NCBI RefSeq assembly: GCF_032818155.1
Contig: NZ_CP102589.1
Coordinates: 1,226,001-1,290,000, forward strand
DNA: 64,000 nt
Direction of reading: 5' to 3'
Source: Niallia taxi
GTDB taxonomy: Bacteria; Bacillota; Bacilli; Bacillales; Cytobacillaceae
How positions within the stretch are numbered: position 1 is the first letter of the stretch; every line of letters begins with the position of its first letter. Both the position numbers and the translations under genes were made by a program. Under the pieces are notes generated by a model. It made no database searches. It had not been told where the DNA came from and saw only the letters and a program-made list of their open reading frames with translations. Shown here piece by piece: positions 1-8,700 of the stretch.

Positions 1-132
1 CAAAATAAAGGCTTCAATGAACGTCCAGTTGTCCGTATTATGGAAAGGGACGGAGAAAAAATAGAGCCTTATGACCTTGATCTTAAGGAAAGCCTTGCCA
101 TCATGATTGTTGAATGTGAAGCAATCGGCTAG
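1..132 (+). CDS. C-terminal end of an HD-GYP-type protein (partial)
   Basis: The window opens inside a gene; 43 codons in frame 1 run to a TAG stop at 130-132. The visible tail (RPVVRIMERDGEKIEPYDLDL, then a hydrophobic strand and IVECEAIG) matches the segment that closes many HD-GYP cyclic-di-GMP phosphodiesterases, where a short beta-rich region reads like 'RPVVRIL.DxxG..xxYELDLSE'. The HD and GYP residues lie upstream of the window, so activity cannot be judged. Family assignment rests on this tail alone and is moderate. Confidence 0.5.
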   Translation, partial: QNKGFNERPVVRIMERDGEKIEPYDLDLKESLAIMIVECEAIG

Positions 133-226
133 TTGAATAGATATAGTCAAATCATAACAAATAGGATTAGCCTTCTACATGTCCCTCTTTCAGCATATAC
201 ATTAGCTTGGAAGGAGGGATATTTTT

Positions 227-973
227 TTGCGGAAATTTTATTTTCGGCAAAGGATGCCAAAGAAAAAACCGTTGACTTTTCAGCAGGTTCTTTTGATTAC
301 AGCTGTGTTTTTTATCTTATCCACCATATTGAGTTTTTGGATCATCAATAATGGCTTAAAGCCAACACTTTCCTATTACGCACAATCACAAACAAAAAAA
401 CTGGCAACATTAGTTATTAATGATGCACTTAAGGATGAGAAGGAAGAGGAAGATAATAATCTAATGATAGATGGCAATAATTTTGTATTTAATACGGCAC
501 AGGTTGTAAAAAAACAGCAGGAAATTACCAGCTTAGTACAAGAAAACATCACTAGAATGGAAAAGGGAGAAATACCTGCTGGAGCCGAGTTGTCAGATAT
601 TGAATTAGATAAGAACTTGACGGCACAGGGGAAGGGTATTGTGTATAATGTTCCAATTGGCCAAGCAACAAATAATGCTTTGCTTGGAAATCTCGGTCCA
701 GATGTTCCTATAAAATTTAATGTTGTAGGCAGTGTTAAATCAGATTTAAAGACAGAGATGGAAAATGTGGGCATCAATTATGTCGTGGTAAAAGCATTTG
801 TGGAAATAAAAGTGGACATACAAATTATTATTCCCTTTGCTACAAAGCTTACGACTGTCAAACAGGATATACTTATAGCAATGGCAGGGTTTGAGGGAGA
901 TGTACCTGAGTTTTATAATGGGAGCGGCAGCAGCAGTGTTCCTGCGCTGCAATTACCGACAGACAATAAATAA
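227..973 (+). CDS. yunB: Sporulation protein YunB
   Basis: YunB is a conserved sporulation protein, made in the mother cell in B. subtilis; its biochemical role is not settled. The 248-residue product has a basic N-terminus, one membrane segment (about residues 18-42) and a long extracytoplasmic part rich in beta-strand pattern. The start is TTG at 227, chosen because a strong AAGGAGG lies at 211-217 with good spacing. The gene is convergent with lytH and shares a terminator with it, the same arrangement as in B. subtilis. Order and length match the family. Confidence 0.85.
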   Translation: MRKFYFRQRMPKKKPLTFQQVLLITAVFFILSTILSFWIINNGLKPTLSYYAQSQTKKLATLVINDALKDEKEEEDNNLMIDGNNFVFNTAQVVKKQQEITSLVQENITRMEKGEIPAGAELSDIELDKNLTAQGKGIVYNVPIGQATNNALLGNLGPDVPIKFNVVGSVKSDLKTEMENVGINYVVVKAFVEIKVDIQIIIPFATKLTTVKQDILIAMAGFEGDVPEFYNGSGSSSVPALQLPTDNK

Positions 974-1013
974 TGATATTGCTCACCCCAAAGCTGGGAT
1001 GAGCAATATCATT
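972..1013. terminator. Bidirectional terminator between yunB and lytH
   Basis: A 14-bp perfect stem (972-985 with 1000-1013) is followed by a T-run on the plus strand and has an A-rich other side. It can serve both convergent genes. Confidence 0.8.
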
Positions 1014-2010
1014 ATTTTTTTGATTTCAACCTAATTCTTTCCTGTCTTTCCCACAGCTTCAAATGAGAGTATGGATCATATGACCATTCTGTAAAGCCAT
1101 TATCTTTATACATTCCATAATGTAAATGCGGCGGGAATTTACCGGAAGTTCCTGGAGGACCATAGCCTGAGGAGCCAACTCCACCAATTAGCATTCCGGG
1201 TTCAACAATCATCCCATTATGCACATCCTTTGCAAAACCGTTTAAATGAGCAAAATAATGATAGTTATTATTTATGTCCCGAATGCCAATTCTCCATCCG
1301 CCATATCTATTCCAGCCCTTCATTTCGATAATTCCATAGGAGGTGGCTCTTACTGGAACACTGTAATCGGCAAAGATATCAGTTCCTTCATGAATTCGTT
1401 TGCCTCCCCAGCCTCTGGCATCTCCCCATGTGCTTCGATAGCTGTGATTGCTCCGCAGAGGAACAGGAAATGCATGCTCATCAAGATTAAGACGGCCGAA
1501 ATGCCTGTATATGGCAGCTTTACCCATAATGATACTTACTGTCTTATCTCGCTTATAGTAATCCCAAAGCCCAATCCGGAAATTATCTTCATCCACACCA
1601 TACCGCAAGATATAGTTGGCAAAGGTAAAAAGCACATCCTCATCACTTAAAGAGTCGGCTTTTCCATCACCATTTCCATCGACCCCGAATCCTCCAAAAA
1701 AAGCGATGCTTTTTGGATCTGTATCATCTTTGTCTGGATTTATGATGCCAGCCCATTTTTCTTTAGGGAAGTAAATTCCTGTTAAGCCAGCCGCTTTAGG
1801 AAGGTCCTTTCGTGAAGATCGTATATTCCGTTCATATTGGTCAACTGCAGCAATATAGTACCATGGAAGTTGTGTTACTGCCTCGATCTTTTCATATAAT
1901 TCCATCCTTTTGTAATATGTATCATCTGCAGAGGATTTACCTTCCGCAGCATGAGATACAATATTAGGTGCTAAGAATGCAAACAGGACGGCTAATAATA
2001 TTTTTCGCAT
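1012..2010 (-). CDS. lytH: M23-family peptidase LytH (L-Ala-D-Glu peptidase)
   Basis: LytH trims peptide stems of spore cortex peptidoglycan to single L-alanine residues late in B. subtilis sporulation. The product starts with a signal peptide (basic MRK, hydrophobic core, cleavage near SHAAE). The C-terminal LytM/M23 domain has the zinc motif HEGTDIF (H and D ligands) and the late HLHY motif. A middle region of about 170 residues precedes it, as in the family. ATG at 2010 is preferred over TTG at 2013 because GGAGGG sits six bases before the ATG and only three before the TTG. Secreted or membrane-facing site of action is inferred from the signal peptide. Confidence 0.85.
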   Translation of the reverse strand: MRKILLAVLFAFLAPNIVSHAAEGKSSADDTYYKRMELYEKIEAVTQLPWYYIAAVDQYERNIRSSRKDLPKAAGLTGIYFPKEKWAGIINPDKDDTDPKSIAFFGGFGVDGNGDGKADSLSDEDVLFTFANYILRYGVDEDNFRIGLWDYYKRDKTVSIIMGKAAIYRHFGRLNLDEHAFPVPLRSNHSYRSTWGDARGWGGKRIHEGTDIFADYSVPVRATSYGIIEMKGWNRYGGWRIGIRDINNNYHYFAHLNGFAKDVHNGMIVEPGMLIGGVGSSGYGPPGTSGKFPPHLHYGMYKDNGFTEWSYDPYSHLKLWERQERIRLKSKK

Positions 2011-2366
2011 CAATATCCCTCCTTCCTAAAAGCTAGTCGTTATATTTTGTGTGAATTAACAAAATAAATGAATATCAATAAATGGTAATAACAAAACTAC
2101 AGCTTGTAGCAGTGTTTTGGTTATGTTAAAGTGACATTGGAACAAATACTAGGCTATATTTTGTGTTATAAGATACATCTAAACCATTGAGGCAGGTGTT
2201 GTAGTATAGCCCTTTTTAAGTTCTAAGCGGTGTTATAAATTTCAAATATGAAAAGCATCCTGCCCTACATACAGTTTCTTTTTTTCAAGGCAATAAGCAA
2301 TTGGAAAATGGCAAAAGAAGATTTGAGGAAATGAGTTTCATTATGAATCCAGGAGATGAATTGTAA
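2011..2366. other. Intergenic region between divergent lytH and lipA
   Basis: This gap holds the RBS of lytH (GGAGGG near 2017-2022) and of lipA (AGGAG at 2351-2355). I see no coding capacity of note, no riboswitch I recognise and no convincing -35/-10 pair. Confidence 0.5.
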
Positions 2367-3281
2367 ATGGCAGAAAGAAAAGATGAATACCAACGCAAAC
2401 CTGAATGGCTGAAAATTAAACTTAACACGAACGAAAACTACACTGGCCTAAAAAAAATGATGAGAGAAAAAAAGCTGCATACAGTGTGTGAGGAAGCAAG
2501 ATGTCCAAATATTCACGAATGCTGGGCTGTCAGAAGAACAGCTACTTTCATGATATTAGGTGATACTTGTACAAGAGCTTGCCGCTTCTGTGCAGTTAAG
2601 ACTGGCTTGCCGACAGAACTAGATTGGCAAGAGCCGGAACGAGTGGCAGACTCAGTTGTTACGATGAACTTAAAGCATGTGGTTATCACAGCTGTTGCCA
2701 GAGATGATTTAAAGGATGGCGGTGCCGCTGTATTTGCTGAAACAGTTAGGGCAATCCGCAGAAAAAATCCATTTACTAGCATTGAGGTTCTTCCATCCGA
2801 TATGGGTGGAGTGGAAGAAAACTTACGTGAATTAATGGATGCAAAGCCTGATATTTTAAACCATAATATTGAAACAGTAGAGCGTTTGACGCCAAGAGTG
2901 CGTGCGCGCGCTAAATATGACAGATCTCTGGAATTTTTGAGAAGAGCAAAAGAAATGTATCCAGAGATTCCGACTAAATCAAGCTTGATGATAGGTTTAG
3001 GGGAAACAAAAGAAGAAATTATTCAAACGATGGATGACTTAAGAGCTAACAATGTTGACATTATGACTATAGGGCAATACTTACAGCCAACTGCTAAGCA
3101 TCTTAAAGTACAAAAGTATTATCATCCAGATGAATTTAAAGAATTTAAGAAAATTGCGTTAAGCAAAGGCTTCAGTCATTGTGAAGCTGGTCCGCTTGTT
3201 CGCTCATCCTACCATGCGGATGAACAGGTAAGTGAAGCGAAGAAGAACCAAATGCTTGGATCGCAGAAAAAAGAAGCGTAA
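2367..3281 (+). CDS. lipA: Lipoyl synthase
   Basis: LipA is a radical-SAM enzyme that inserts two sulfurs into protein-bound octanoyl groups to make the lipoyl cofactor of 2-oxoacid dehydrogenases. Both Fe-S clusters are visible: the auxiliary cluster C41, C46, C52 ([12 protein letters not shown]) and the radical-SAM CxxxCxxC at C68, C72, C75 (CTRACRFC). The C-terminal serine ligand region RSSYHADEQ is present. Length (304) is normal. AGGAG at 2351-2355 supports the ATG at 2367. A terminator follows directly, so it is probably monocistronic. Confidence 0.97.
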   Translation: MAERKDEYQRKPEWLKIKLNTNENYTGLKKMMREKKLHTVCEEARCPNIHECWAVRRTATFMILGDTCTRACRFCAVKTGLPTELDWQEPERVADSVVTMNLKHVVITAVARDDLKDGGAAVFAETVRAIRRKNPFTSIEVLPSDMGGVEENLRELMDAKPDILNHNIETVERLTPRVRARAKYDRSLEFLRRAKEMYPEIPTKSSLMIGLGETKEEIIQTMDDLRANNVDIMTIGQYLQPTAKHLKVQKYYHPDEFKEFKKIALSKGFSHCEAGPLVRSSYHADEQVSEAKKNQMLGSQKKEA

Positions 3282-3289
3282 TAAACGAT

Positions 3290-3345
3290 AGAGAGTAAAC
3301 AAGGTTGACTGCATTGCAGCCTGGTTTACTCTCTATTTTATTTAC
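3290..3345 (+). terminator. Terminator after lipA
   Basis: An 11-bp perfect stem (3290-3300 with 3324-3334) with a 23-base loop is followed by ATTTTATTT. Confidence 0.7.
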
Positions 3346-3553
3346 TTAATAATCAAGTTGTTTTTCATTCGGCAGAAACCCTTCATCCGTTATTTAGTAA
3401 ATAATTATTTCAGTTTTTGCTTTTCAGCACTATGTAAATTATCTGTTATAAGGTTATAATGAAATGGTGAGAGATAGTACCAATTGGGTGTTGGTCTCAG
3501 GGTCTAAATAGGACTTATTTAGGAGTACATATAATAGACATACAAGTATACAT

Positions 3554-3868
3554 ATGATGAAAGAAGTTTTGAAAAGTGGGGTGAAGGTTTTGGTTTGCAT
3601 AAATAATCACTGTTATGAACTCATTGAAGAGCGAAAGGAAGGCTTTAATGAGGAGGCATTTAAAGGCAGATTCAGCGATATTCTAACAAAGTACGACTAT
3701 ATTGTCGGGGATTGGGGCTACGGACAGCTCAGACTTAGAGGGTTCTTCGATGACCAAAATCAGAAATCCAGCTTTGATACGAAAATTAGTACGTTGACGG
3801 AATATTTATATGAATATTGCAATTTTGGTTGCCCGTATTTTGTCGTTAAGAAAATAAAAAAACATTGA
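3554..3868 (+). CDS. yutD: YutD family protein (DUF1027)
   Basis: A small, highly conserved Firmicutes protein of unknown function that sits beside lipA. The signature YDYIVGDWGYGQLRLRGFF is present in the middle. 104 residues is the usual size. The ATG pair at 3554/3557 lacks a close Shine-Dalgarno; an AGGAG at 3521 is too far away, so the exact start is uncertain. The yutC gene found between lipA and yutD in B. subtilis is missing here. A TATAAT at 3456-3461 could be part of its promoter, but no good -35 accompanies it. Confidence 0.85.
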   Translation: MMKEVLKSGVKVLVCINNHCYELIEERKEGFNEEAFKGRFSDILTKYDYIVGDWGYGQLRLRGFFDDQNQKSSFDTKISTLTEYLYEYCNFGCPYFVVKKIKKH

Positions 3869-4021
3869 TACGAGAAGAGTGCTGATGGACTTAGCACCGC
3901 TTCTTAATACAGATGGGAAACGCTTTCCAGTTGAAGTGGCGAGTATTAGCCTATGGGAAGCCGTTTTTACTTTGTCTTTTTGCTATTACTTACAGGTTGC
4001 TGTATGAGAGGAAATGAAGCA

Positions 4022-5329
4022 ATGGTCCATGTTTATGTTAAAAAAATAAAAAGCTTGAAGAGCTGGGGGAAAATCATTTTTCCTGCCAGTAAATTAAAAT
4101 ATTATCCTCCGCAATTCATATTGCGGGATCCTGTGCAGCAAAACGTGAAGGCTTCCTTTCAGAAAGGTAATGAAGTCGCAGTAATTGTCTTTTCCATTAA
4201 AAACATGGCCATCATGAAAAGGGGGATGGACACGACAGTCCTGAAAGATGTCTGGAAGGAAATGAAAAAGACGTTTCAATCTGTTGTCACACAAGAGCTG
4301 CCTGCAGAACAAATTGTTGCAGTCCGCGATTACCATCAAGATGGAATTGCCCTATTTTTAAGCATTGATCACAAGATGGATTATATCCCGAATATGGACT
4401 CAACCATCCAGTTGATATTGGAAAAGCTGAAGGAAGAAGAAAAGCATAACCAGCTATTAATAAGACCGATATTAAGTACAGGCTATATGTTTATTGACAA
4501 ACAGGTAGATATATTACCGGATGCTATTTATCTTGCCTACCAACAGGCGTTGGCTATGGCCCAAAAAGGTTTTAAATCTGAATTCAATGAAATGACGATT
4601 GCTTTAGGTAAAATCGTAGCAAATAAGGATATTCGTTTATTGGCACAGCCGATAATGGATGTAGAGACAAATGCAGTTAAAGCATGTGAAATGCTGACAC
4701 GAGGTCCGCTCGGCACTTCGCTGGAAAACCCGCTGCAATTATTCTCTGTTGCGAGGCAGACGAATCATCTTTATGACTTGGAAATGATTGTGCTTCAAAA
4801 GACGCTGGAACAAATTAAATTGACAACATGGAAGTATGATATTTTTATTAACTTTACACCGTTGACAATAGGCAACCAGCATTTTGTAAAAGACTTAAAG
4901 AAACTCATGAACAAATATAAAGGCATCTCCCCAAGCAAAATCACAATCGAAGTGACAGAACGGGATTCGATTGAAGGGCTGGAATACTTTATTTCTAACT
5001 TGAAGCTTTTGCGTCAAATAGGATTTCGAGTGGCAGTAGATGATACAGGTGCAGGGTATGCAAGCTTAAATTCCATCAGTGAAATTATGCCTGATATTAT
5101 TAAAATAGACCGTTCTGTTATTCAGAATATTGATAAAAACTCTGTAAAGGAGTCTATGCTTAAAGGCTTGCTGCTCATCGCAAAAGAGGTAGGCTCTGTA
5201 GTTGTGGCAGAGGGGATTGAAAGCGCGGAAGAGGCGCTTGTCCTATCAAGAAACAAGGTGGATTTAGCGCAAGGATATTTTTATGCACGGCCGACAAGCT
5301 TAAGTAATAACCTGCAAACACTAGCTTAA
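4022..5329 (+). CDS. EAL-domain protein, putative c-di-GMP phosphodiesterase
   Basis: The C-terminal half is an EAL domain. Visible motifs are the signature as EMLTRG, the ExTE-type EVTERD, DDTGAGY, KIDRS and QGYFYARP, so the metal and c-di-GMP residues look largely intact. The N-terminal about 215 residues resemble a degenerate GGDEF or sensory domain with no GGDEF motif. I chose ATG 4022 because AGAGGA lies nine bases upstream; an in-frame ATG at 3953 has no Shine-Dalgarno but would add a lipobox-like leader (LLLLTGC). A cytoplasmic enzyme fits the substrate better. It is an addition relative to the B. subtilis order yutD-yutE. Confidence 0.8.
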   Translation: MVHVYVKKIKSLKSWGKIIFPASKLKYYPPQFILRDPVQQNVKASFQKGNEVAVIVFSIKNMAIMKRGMDTTVLKDVWKEMKKTFQSVVTQELPAEQIVAVRDYHQDGIALFLSIDHKMDYIPNMDSTIQLILEKLKEEEKHNQLLIRPILSTGYMFIDKQVDILPDAIYLAYQQALAMAQKGFKSEFNEMTIALGKIVANKDIRLLAQPIMDVETNAVKACEMLTRGPLGTSLENPLQLFSVARQTNHLYDLEMIVLQKTLEQIKLTTWKYDIFINFTPLTIGNQHFVKDLKKLMNKYKGISPSKITIEVTERDSIEGLEYFISNLKLLRQIGFRVAVDDTGAGYASLNSISEIMPDIIKIDRSVIQNIDKNSVKESMLKGLLLIAKEVGSVVVAEGIESAEEALVLSRNKVDLAQGYFYARPTSLSNNLQTLA

Positions 5330-5334
5330 AGTTA

Positions 5335-5354
5335 TTTGTATATGCATATACAAA
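5335..5354. promoter_or_regulatory. Perfect 20-bp palindrome upstream of yutE/hepT-like gene
   Basis: TTTGTATATGCATATACAAA is identical to its reverse complement. It lies between the EAL gene stop and the Shine-Dalgarno of the HepT-like gene. It could be an operator for that gene; there is no T-run after it, so a terminator is unlikely. Function is inference. Confidence 0.4.
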
Positions 5355-5377
5355 GGAACTAATGAGGAGGCATTCAA

Positions 5378-5815
5378 ATGTATTTTGTGGATCGTGATAA
5401 GATCGGGCAGCAATTGGAATATCTGCAGCAATTAGTTCAGCTTTTTAAAGAGAAGGAAGCTTTTGATAGTCCTCTGGAAAAACTGGGACTGGAAAGACTT
5501 GCACATATGATGATTGAAGCAATGCTTGATGTTGGTAACAGTATGATTGATGGGTTTATTATGAGAGATCCGGGTAGCTATGATGATATTATGGATATAC
5601 TTACAGATGAAAGGGTGCTTACTCCTACAGATGCGAGTTCGATAAAAGAGCTGCTTGTTTTAAGGAAAACACTTGTGCATGATTATACGAGCATTCACCA
5701 TGATTGGTTGAAGGAGGCTGTAGCAAAAGAGCTTCCTGCTGTTGAATCATTTTCCACGTCTGTAAAAAAGTACTTAATTGATGAGCTTGGCCCTGTCACT
5801 GCCTTCAAAAATTAA
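5378..5815 (+). CDS. yutE: HepT-like (DUF86) protein YutE
   Basis: This all-helical protein belongs to the HepT/DUF86 family, whose toxin members are RNases silenced by a MntA nucleotidyltransferase that AMPylates a tyrosine. The catalytic RX4HXY motif is intact as R96-KTLV-H101-D-Y103. No MntA-type (MNT-domain) gene is beside it: the EAL gene lies upstream and yutF downstream. AGGAGG precedes the ATG at 5378. Orthologues at this locus in other Bacillaceae are usually annotated UPF0331, so a housekeeping role is as likely as toxicity. About 145 residues is the normal length. Confidence 0.85.
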   Translation: MYFVDRDKIGQQLEYLQQLVQLFKEKEAFDSPLEKLGLERLAHMMIEAMLDVGNSMIDGFIMRDPGSYDDIMDILTDERVLTPTDASSIKELLVLRKTLVHDYTSIHHDWLKEAVAKELPAVESFSTSVKKYLIDELGPVTAFKN

Positions 5816-5845
5816 AGCCGCATATGCTAGAAAGGACTTTATTTG

Positions 5846-6613
5846 ATGAAAAACTATAAAGGTTACTTAATTGATCTTGATGGAACGATGTATAAAGGCA
5901 CAGAGGTCATTGAAGAGGCTGCTGCTTTTGTCAAACGCTTGATCAAGCTTGAGATCCCTTATTTATATGTAACGAATAATTCAACAAAAACACCAGAGCA
6001 GGTTGCTCAAAAGCTGCGAGATTTTGATATCCCCGCAAAAAAGGAAGAAGTATTCACCTCCGCGATGGCTGCAGCTGGATATATATATGAACAAAACCAA
6101 GCCGCAAGTGTTTATATGATTGGGGAAGAGGGCTTGCGTTATGCTCTTCATGAAAAAGGTATACATATAATCGCTGATAGTGAGGGTGCTGATTTTGTAG
6201 TTGCAGGCATGGACCAGCAAATCACTTATGAAAAGCTGGCACAGGCATGTCTAGCAGTCCGGTCAGGAGCAAAATACATTATTACAAATGGCGATACAGC
6301 ACTGCCGACCGAAAGAGGGCTTCTTCCTGGGAATGGGGCACTTACTTCTGTTATTACTGTATCTACCCAGACTACGCCTCTAAATATGGGGAAACCGGAA
6401 GCAACTATTGTGGAGCAGGCACTGAAGCTGCTTGGAATAGGGAAAGAAGATGCCATTATGGTAGGCGATAATTATCATACAGATATAATGGCTGGGTTAA
6501 ATGCCGGTATAGATACATTGCTAGTTCACTCTGGTGTAACAACTTTAGACCATTTAGCGACATACGAGAAAAAACCGACGTATTCTGTTAATAGTCTGTC
6601 AGAGTGGGAATAG
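5846..6613 (+). CDS. yutF: HAD-family phosphatase YutF (NagD/p-nitrophenylphosphatase type)
   Basis: A NagD-like HAD phosphatase of the type IIA class; natural substrates are probably nucleotide or sugar phosphates. HAD motif I is DLDGTMYKG, motif II VTNNST, the lysine motif lies in MGKPE and motif IV is VGDNYHTDI. The roughly 255-residue length fits. ATG 5846 is preferred to the TTG at 5843 because AAAGGA lies eight bases upstream. It follows yutE after 30 bases and likely shares its transcript; a very strong terminator ends the unit. Confidence 0.92.
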   Translation: MKNYKGYLIDLDGTMYKGTEVIEEAAAFVKRLIKLEIPYLYVTNNSTKTPEQVAQKLRDFDIPAKKEEVFTSAMAAAGYIYEQNQAASVYMIGEEGLRYALHEKGIHIIADSEGADFVVAGMDQQITYEKLAQACLAVRSGAKYIITNGDTALPTERGLLPGNGALTSVITVSTQTTPLNMGKPEATIVEQALKLLGIGKEDAIMVGDNYHTDIMAGLNAGIDTLLVHSGVTTLDHLATYEKKPTYSVNSLSEWE

Positions 6614-6615
6614 AA

Positions 6616-6664
6616 AAACACAAAAGGAAGGGATGCGTGCATTGCATCCCTTCCTTTTGTGTTT
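6616..6664. terminator. Strong terminator, yutF/yutG convergent
   Basis: A 21-bp perfect stem (6616-6636 with 6644-6664) around a seven-base loop, rich in A on one flank and T on the other, serves both convergent genes. Confidence 0.85.
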
Positions 6665-6667
6665 CGT

Positions 6668-7153
6668 TTATTTTTCACCTCTGACACTGTGTGCCAGTCT
6701 GCTTGATGCCGCAGCAGCAATAGCACCAACAATATCATCTAAAAATGTATGGCAGCTGCCTGATGATTTATCATTAAGCTTTTTTAGTATACCTGGTTTT
6801 AATTTGTCTACATATCCATAATTAGTAAAGCCAATGGAGCCATAAACATTCACAATGGAAAAGCTAAGGACTTCATCAACACCATACAGACTTTCATCAC
6901 TTTCAATAATGCCTTGGAGTGGTGCTTCGAGCATTTTCTTTTCTGCAAGCACATCTAGCTGAATCCCTGTTAGCAGAGCATTTTGAACCTCTCTTTTTGA
7001 CAATACTCGCTCAACATTATGAATACACTCTGACATTTCTAAATCCTCATGGTATTTTTCCTGCAATAAGTAGACCAGTTCTGCAATATCTTCTATTGTA
7101 ACTCCACGTTCATGTAGCCATTTTCTAGCTGTTTTTTCTGTAGTATCTGACAT
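6668..7153 (-). CDS. yutG: Phosphatidylglycerophosphatase A-like protein YutG
   Basis: YutG belongs to the PgpA family, which dephosphorylates phosphatidylglycerol phosphate. The segment SCHTFLDDIVGAIAAAASS carries the family's acidic DD motif, and the 161-residue length is normal for the short Firmicutes form. Membrane segments are weak in this version. It is convergent with yutF and divergent from yutH, the B. subtilis order. Family placement is firm; the actual lipid substrate is inferred from homology. Confidence 0.85.
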   Translation of the reverse strand: MSDTTEKTARKWLHERGVTIEDIAELVYLLQEKYHEDLEMSECIHNVERVLSKREVQNALLTGIQLDVLAEKKMLEAPLQGIIESDESLYGVDEVLSFSIVNVYGSIGFTNYGYVDKLKPGILKKLNDKSSGSCHTFLDDIVGAIAAAASSRLAHSVRGEK

Positions 7154-7426
7154 ATTATCACCTTTTCTTTCTCGTATTCACTATGTATACACAGTGTGGT
7201 TTTTATCATGCCAGTAGTGGCTTACGCTAATTTTTAGGCAGGCTGTGATAATTGCTGTATATCCTTTAGTATATGTAGGACTTCTATAAAGGTATGTGTG
7301 ATTTTAAAATGAAAATTTTTTTAAGTGATGGTCTTTGTTAAATAAAAATACAAGATTGTCAGCTACTGACATATATTTTCATATAGGCTCATTGTTGATG
7401 GGGCATTTACGCGAAGGAGGGATAGA

Positions 7427-8431
7427 ATGATTCGGAAAATCTTATACAGCCATTATGGTGTAGAGGTAACAGATGAAATGAGGTTTGGACATTATGAAGC
7501 ATGCAAAAAGGATGATAATTTATACACTTTAATACCAGTGGATAATAAAGAGGAAGAAGAAATTCAAGAGCTGCAGGAGCTTGTGCACCATATGACAAGC
7601 TTAGGCGATCATCGTGTAAGCAAATTTTTAGAATCAAAGGAAGGGAATATAAGGGAGGAAGTGGATGGGCAGGCATACTGTGTTTTGCTGAATGAACACC
7701 TCCAGCCATTACAGTCAAAGCAATTGGGCAGAAAGCTTGGGAAATTCCATTATAGAGGCAGGTCCGTCCAGTTTGGAGTCCAGAAAATTTCCAGAATGGG
7801 ACAGTGGAAAGGGATGTGGGAGAAGCGAATCGATCAAATGGAAACGTATTGGAACACAAAGATGTATCAGGAGCCCGAAAGCGAATTCGATAAGCTTTTT
7901 CTTGAAGCATTTCCTTACTACATGGGGATTGCTGAAAATGCGATTCAATATCTTGTTGATACAGAGCTTGATGACGAAACCTCACCGATAGACAGTGGAA
8001 CTGTTTGTCATAATCGATTTATGAAGTCCACTTGGAATGGCGAATACTATGTGAAGAATCCTTTTGATTGGGTTTTCGACCATTGTGGCAGGGATTTAGC
8101 AGAATGGACAAGAGAACGTTATTTTATCAATATAAAGACATACCACCGTGATGTCAGGAGTTTTTTTACTGATTATCAAAGTGTTACACCATTGAGCTCC
8201 TTTTCCTGGAGGCTCATTTATGCAAGGCTGCTGTTTCCCCTTCATTTCGTGGAATGCGTGGAAAATTATTATTCCAGTTCCAGCGAGGCAGAAAGGCATT
8301 TCTTGGAGGATCAATTCAAGAAGTATTTGAACCAATCAAAGGATGCTGAGGAATTTCTGCGAGTCTTCTATGAAATGGTTGAAGCACCTGTGAAGAAGAC
8401 AAAAATCCCCACATTAGGCTGGCTTTATTGA
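7427..8431 (+). CDS. yutH: Spore coat-associated protein YutH
   Basis: YutH is a CotS/kinase-fold-like coat protein required for proper spore coat or germination behaviour in Bacillus. The 334-residue product has no signal peptide and the aromatic, charged composition typical of the family; the C-terminal half (WTRERYF, FLRVFYEMVE) fits. GAAGGAGGG just before ATG 7427 decides the start. A sporulation sigma factor promoter is expected in 7154-7426 but I could not define one. A weak GC-rich hairpin (8463-8501) without a T-run follows. Confidence 0.85.
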   Translation: MIRKILYSHYGVEVTDEMRFGHYEACKKDDNLYTLIPVDNKEEEEIQELQELVHHMTSLGDHRVSKFLESKEGNIREEVDGQAYCVLLNEHLQPLQSKQLGRKLGKFHYRGRSVQFGVQKISRMGQWKGMWEKRIDQMETYWNTKMYQEPESEFDKLFLEAFPYYMGIAENAIQYLVDTELDDETSPIDSGTVCHNRFMKSTWNGEYYVKNPFDWVFDHCGRDLAEWTRERYFINIKTYHRDVRSFFTDYQSVTPLSSFSWRLIYARLLFPLHFVECVENYYSSSSEAERHFLEDQFKKYLNQSKDAEEFLRVFYEMVEAPVKKTKIPTLGWLY

Positions 8432-8462
8432 GCGAGGCAGTGCCGCATCAAATGTCAGCAAC

Positions 8463-8501
8463 TTCCCGGCAATACTAATTCCCCATGAATGATGCCGGGA
8501 A
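8463..8501 (+). terminator. Possible weak terminator after yutH
   Basis: A nine-bp stem TTCCCGGCA/TGCCGGGAA with a 21-base loop lies 30 bases after yutH. It lacks a clear T-run, so termination is uncertain. Confidence 0.35.
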
Positions 8502-8613
8502 TCCTTTCCAAAATAGTTGCCCTTTTTCTAGTGAATTACTTTATAATAGAAAAAACAGTAAAATGACAAAAGTAAGAGTTGAATAAATTTTCAAAGAATA
8601 TACAATTCACCTC

Positions 8614-8642
8614 TTGTAAAAAAACAGAACAAACACTATAAT
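8614..8642 (+). promoter_or_regulatory. SigA promoter of hom-thrC-thrB
   Basis: TTGTAA (8614-8619), 17-base spacer, perfect TATAAT (8637-8642). The ATG at 8641 overlaps this -10 box and therefore cannot be the hom start. Confidence 0.75.
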
Positions 8643-8700
8643 GTCTACTATACGAAGACAGTTGTATGTTTATGGAGAACACCTTAGGGGGAATGGCAAA

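Noticed and set aside
193..210. SigE-like -10 (TATACATT) before yunB
   Set aside because: It would place the transcript start at the ribosome site, and no matching -35 is found.
376..777. Minus-strand ORF of 133 residues opposite yunB
   Set aside because: Antisense shadow of yunB without ribosome site or recognisable domain.
7407..7985. 192-residue minus-strand ORF opposite yutH
   Set aside because: It lies fully inside yutH, has no ribosome site and a composition typical of an antisense frame (His/Leu/Ser/Pro-rich).
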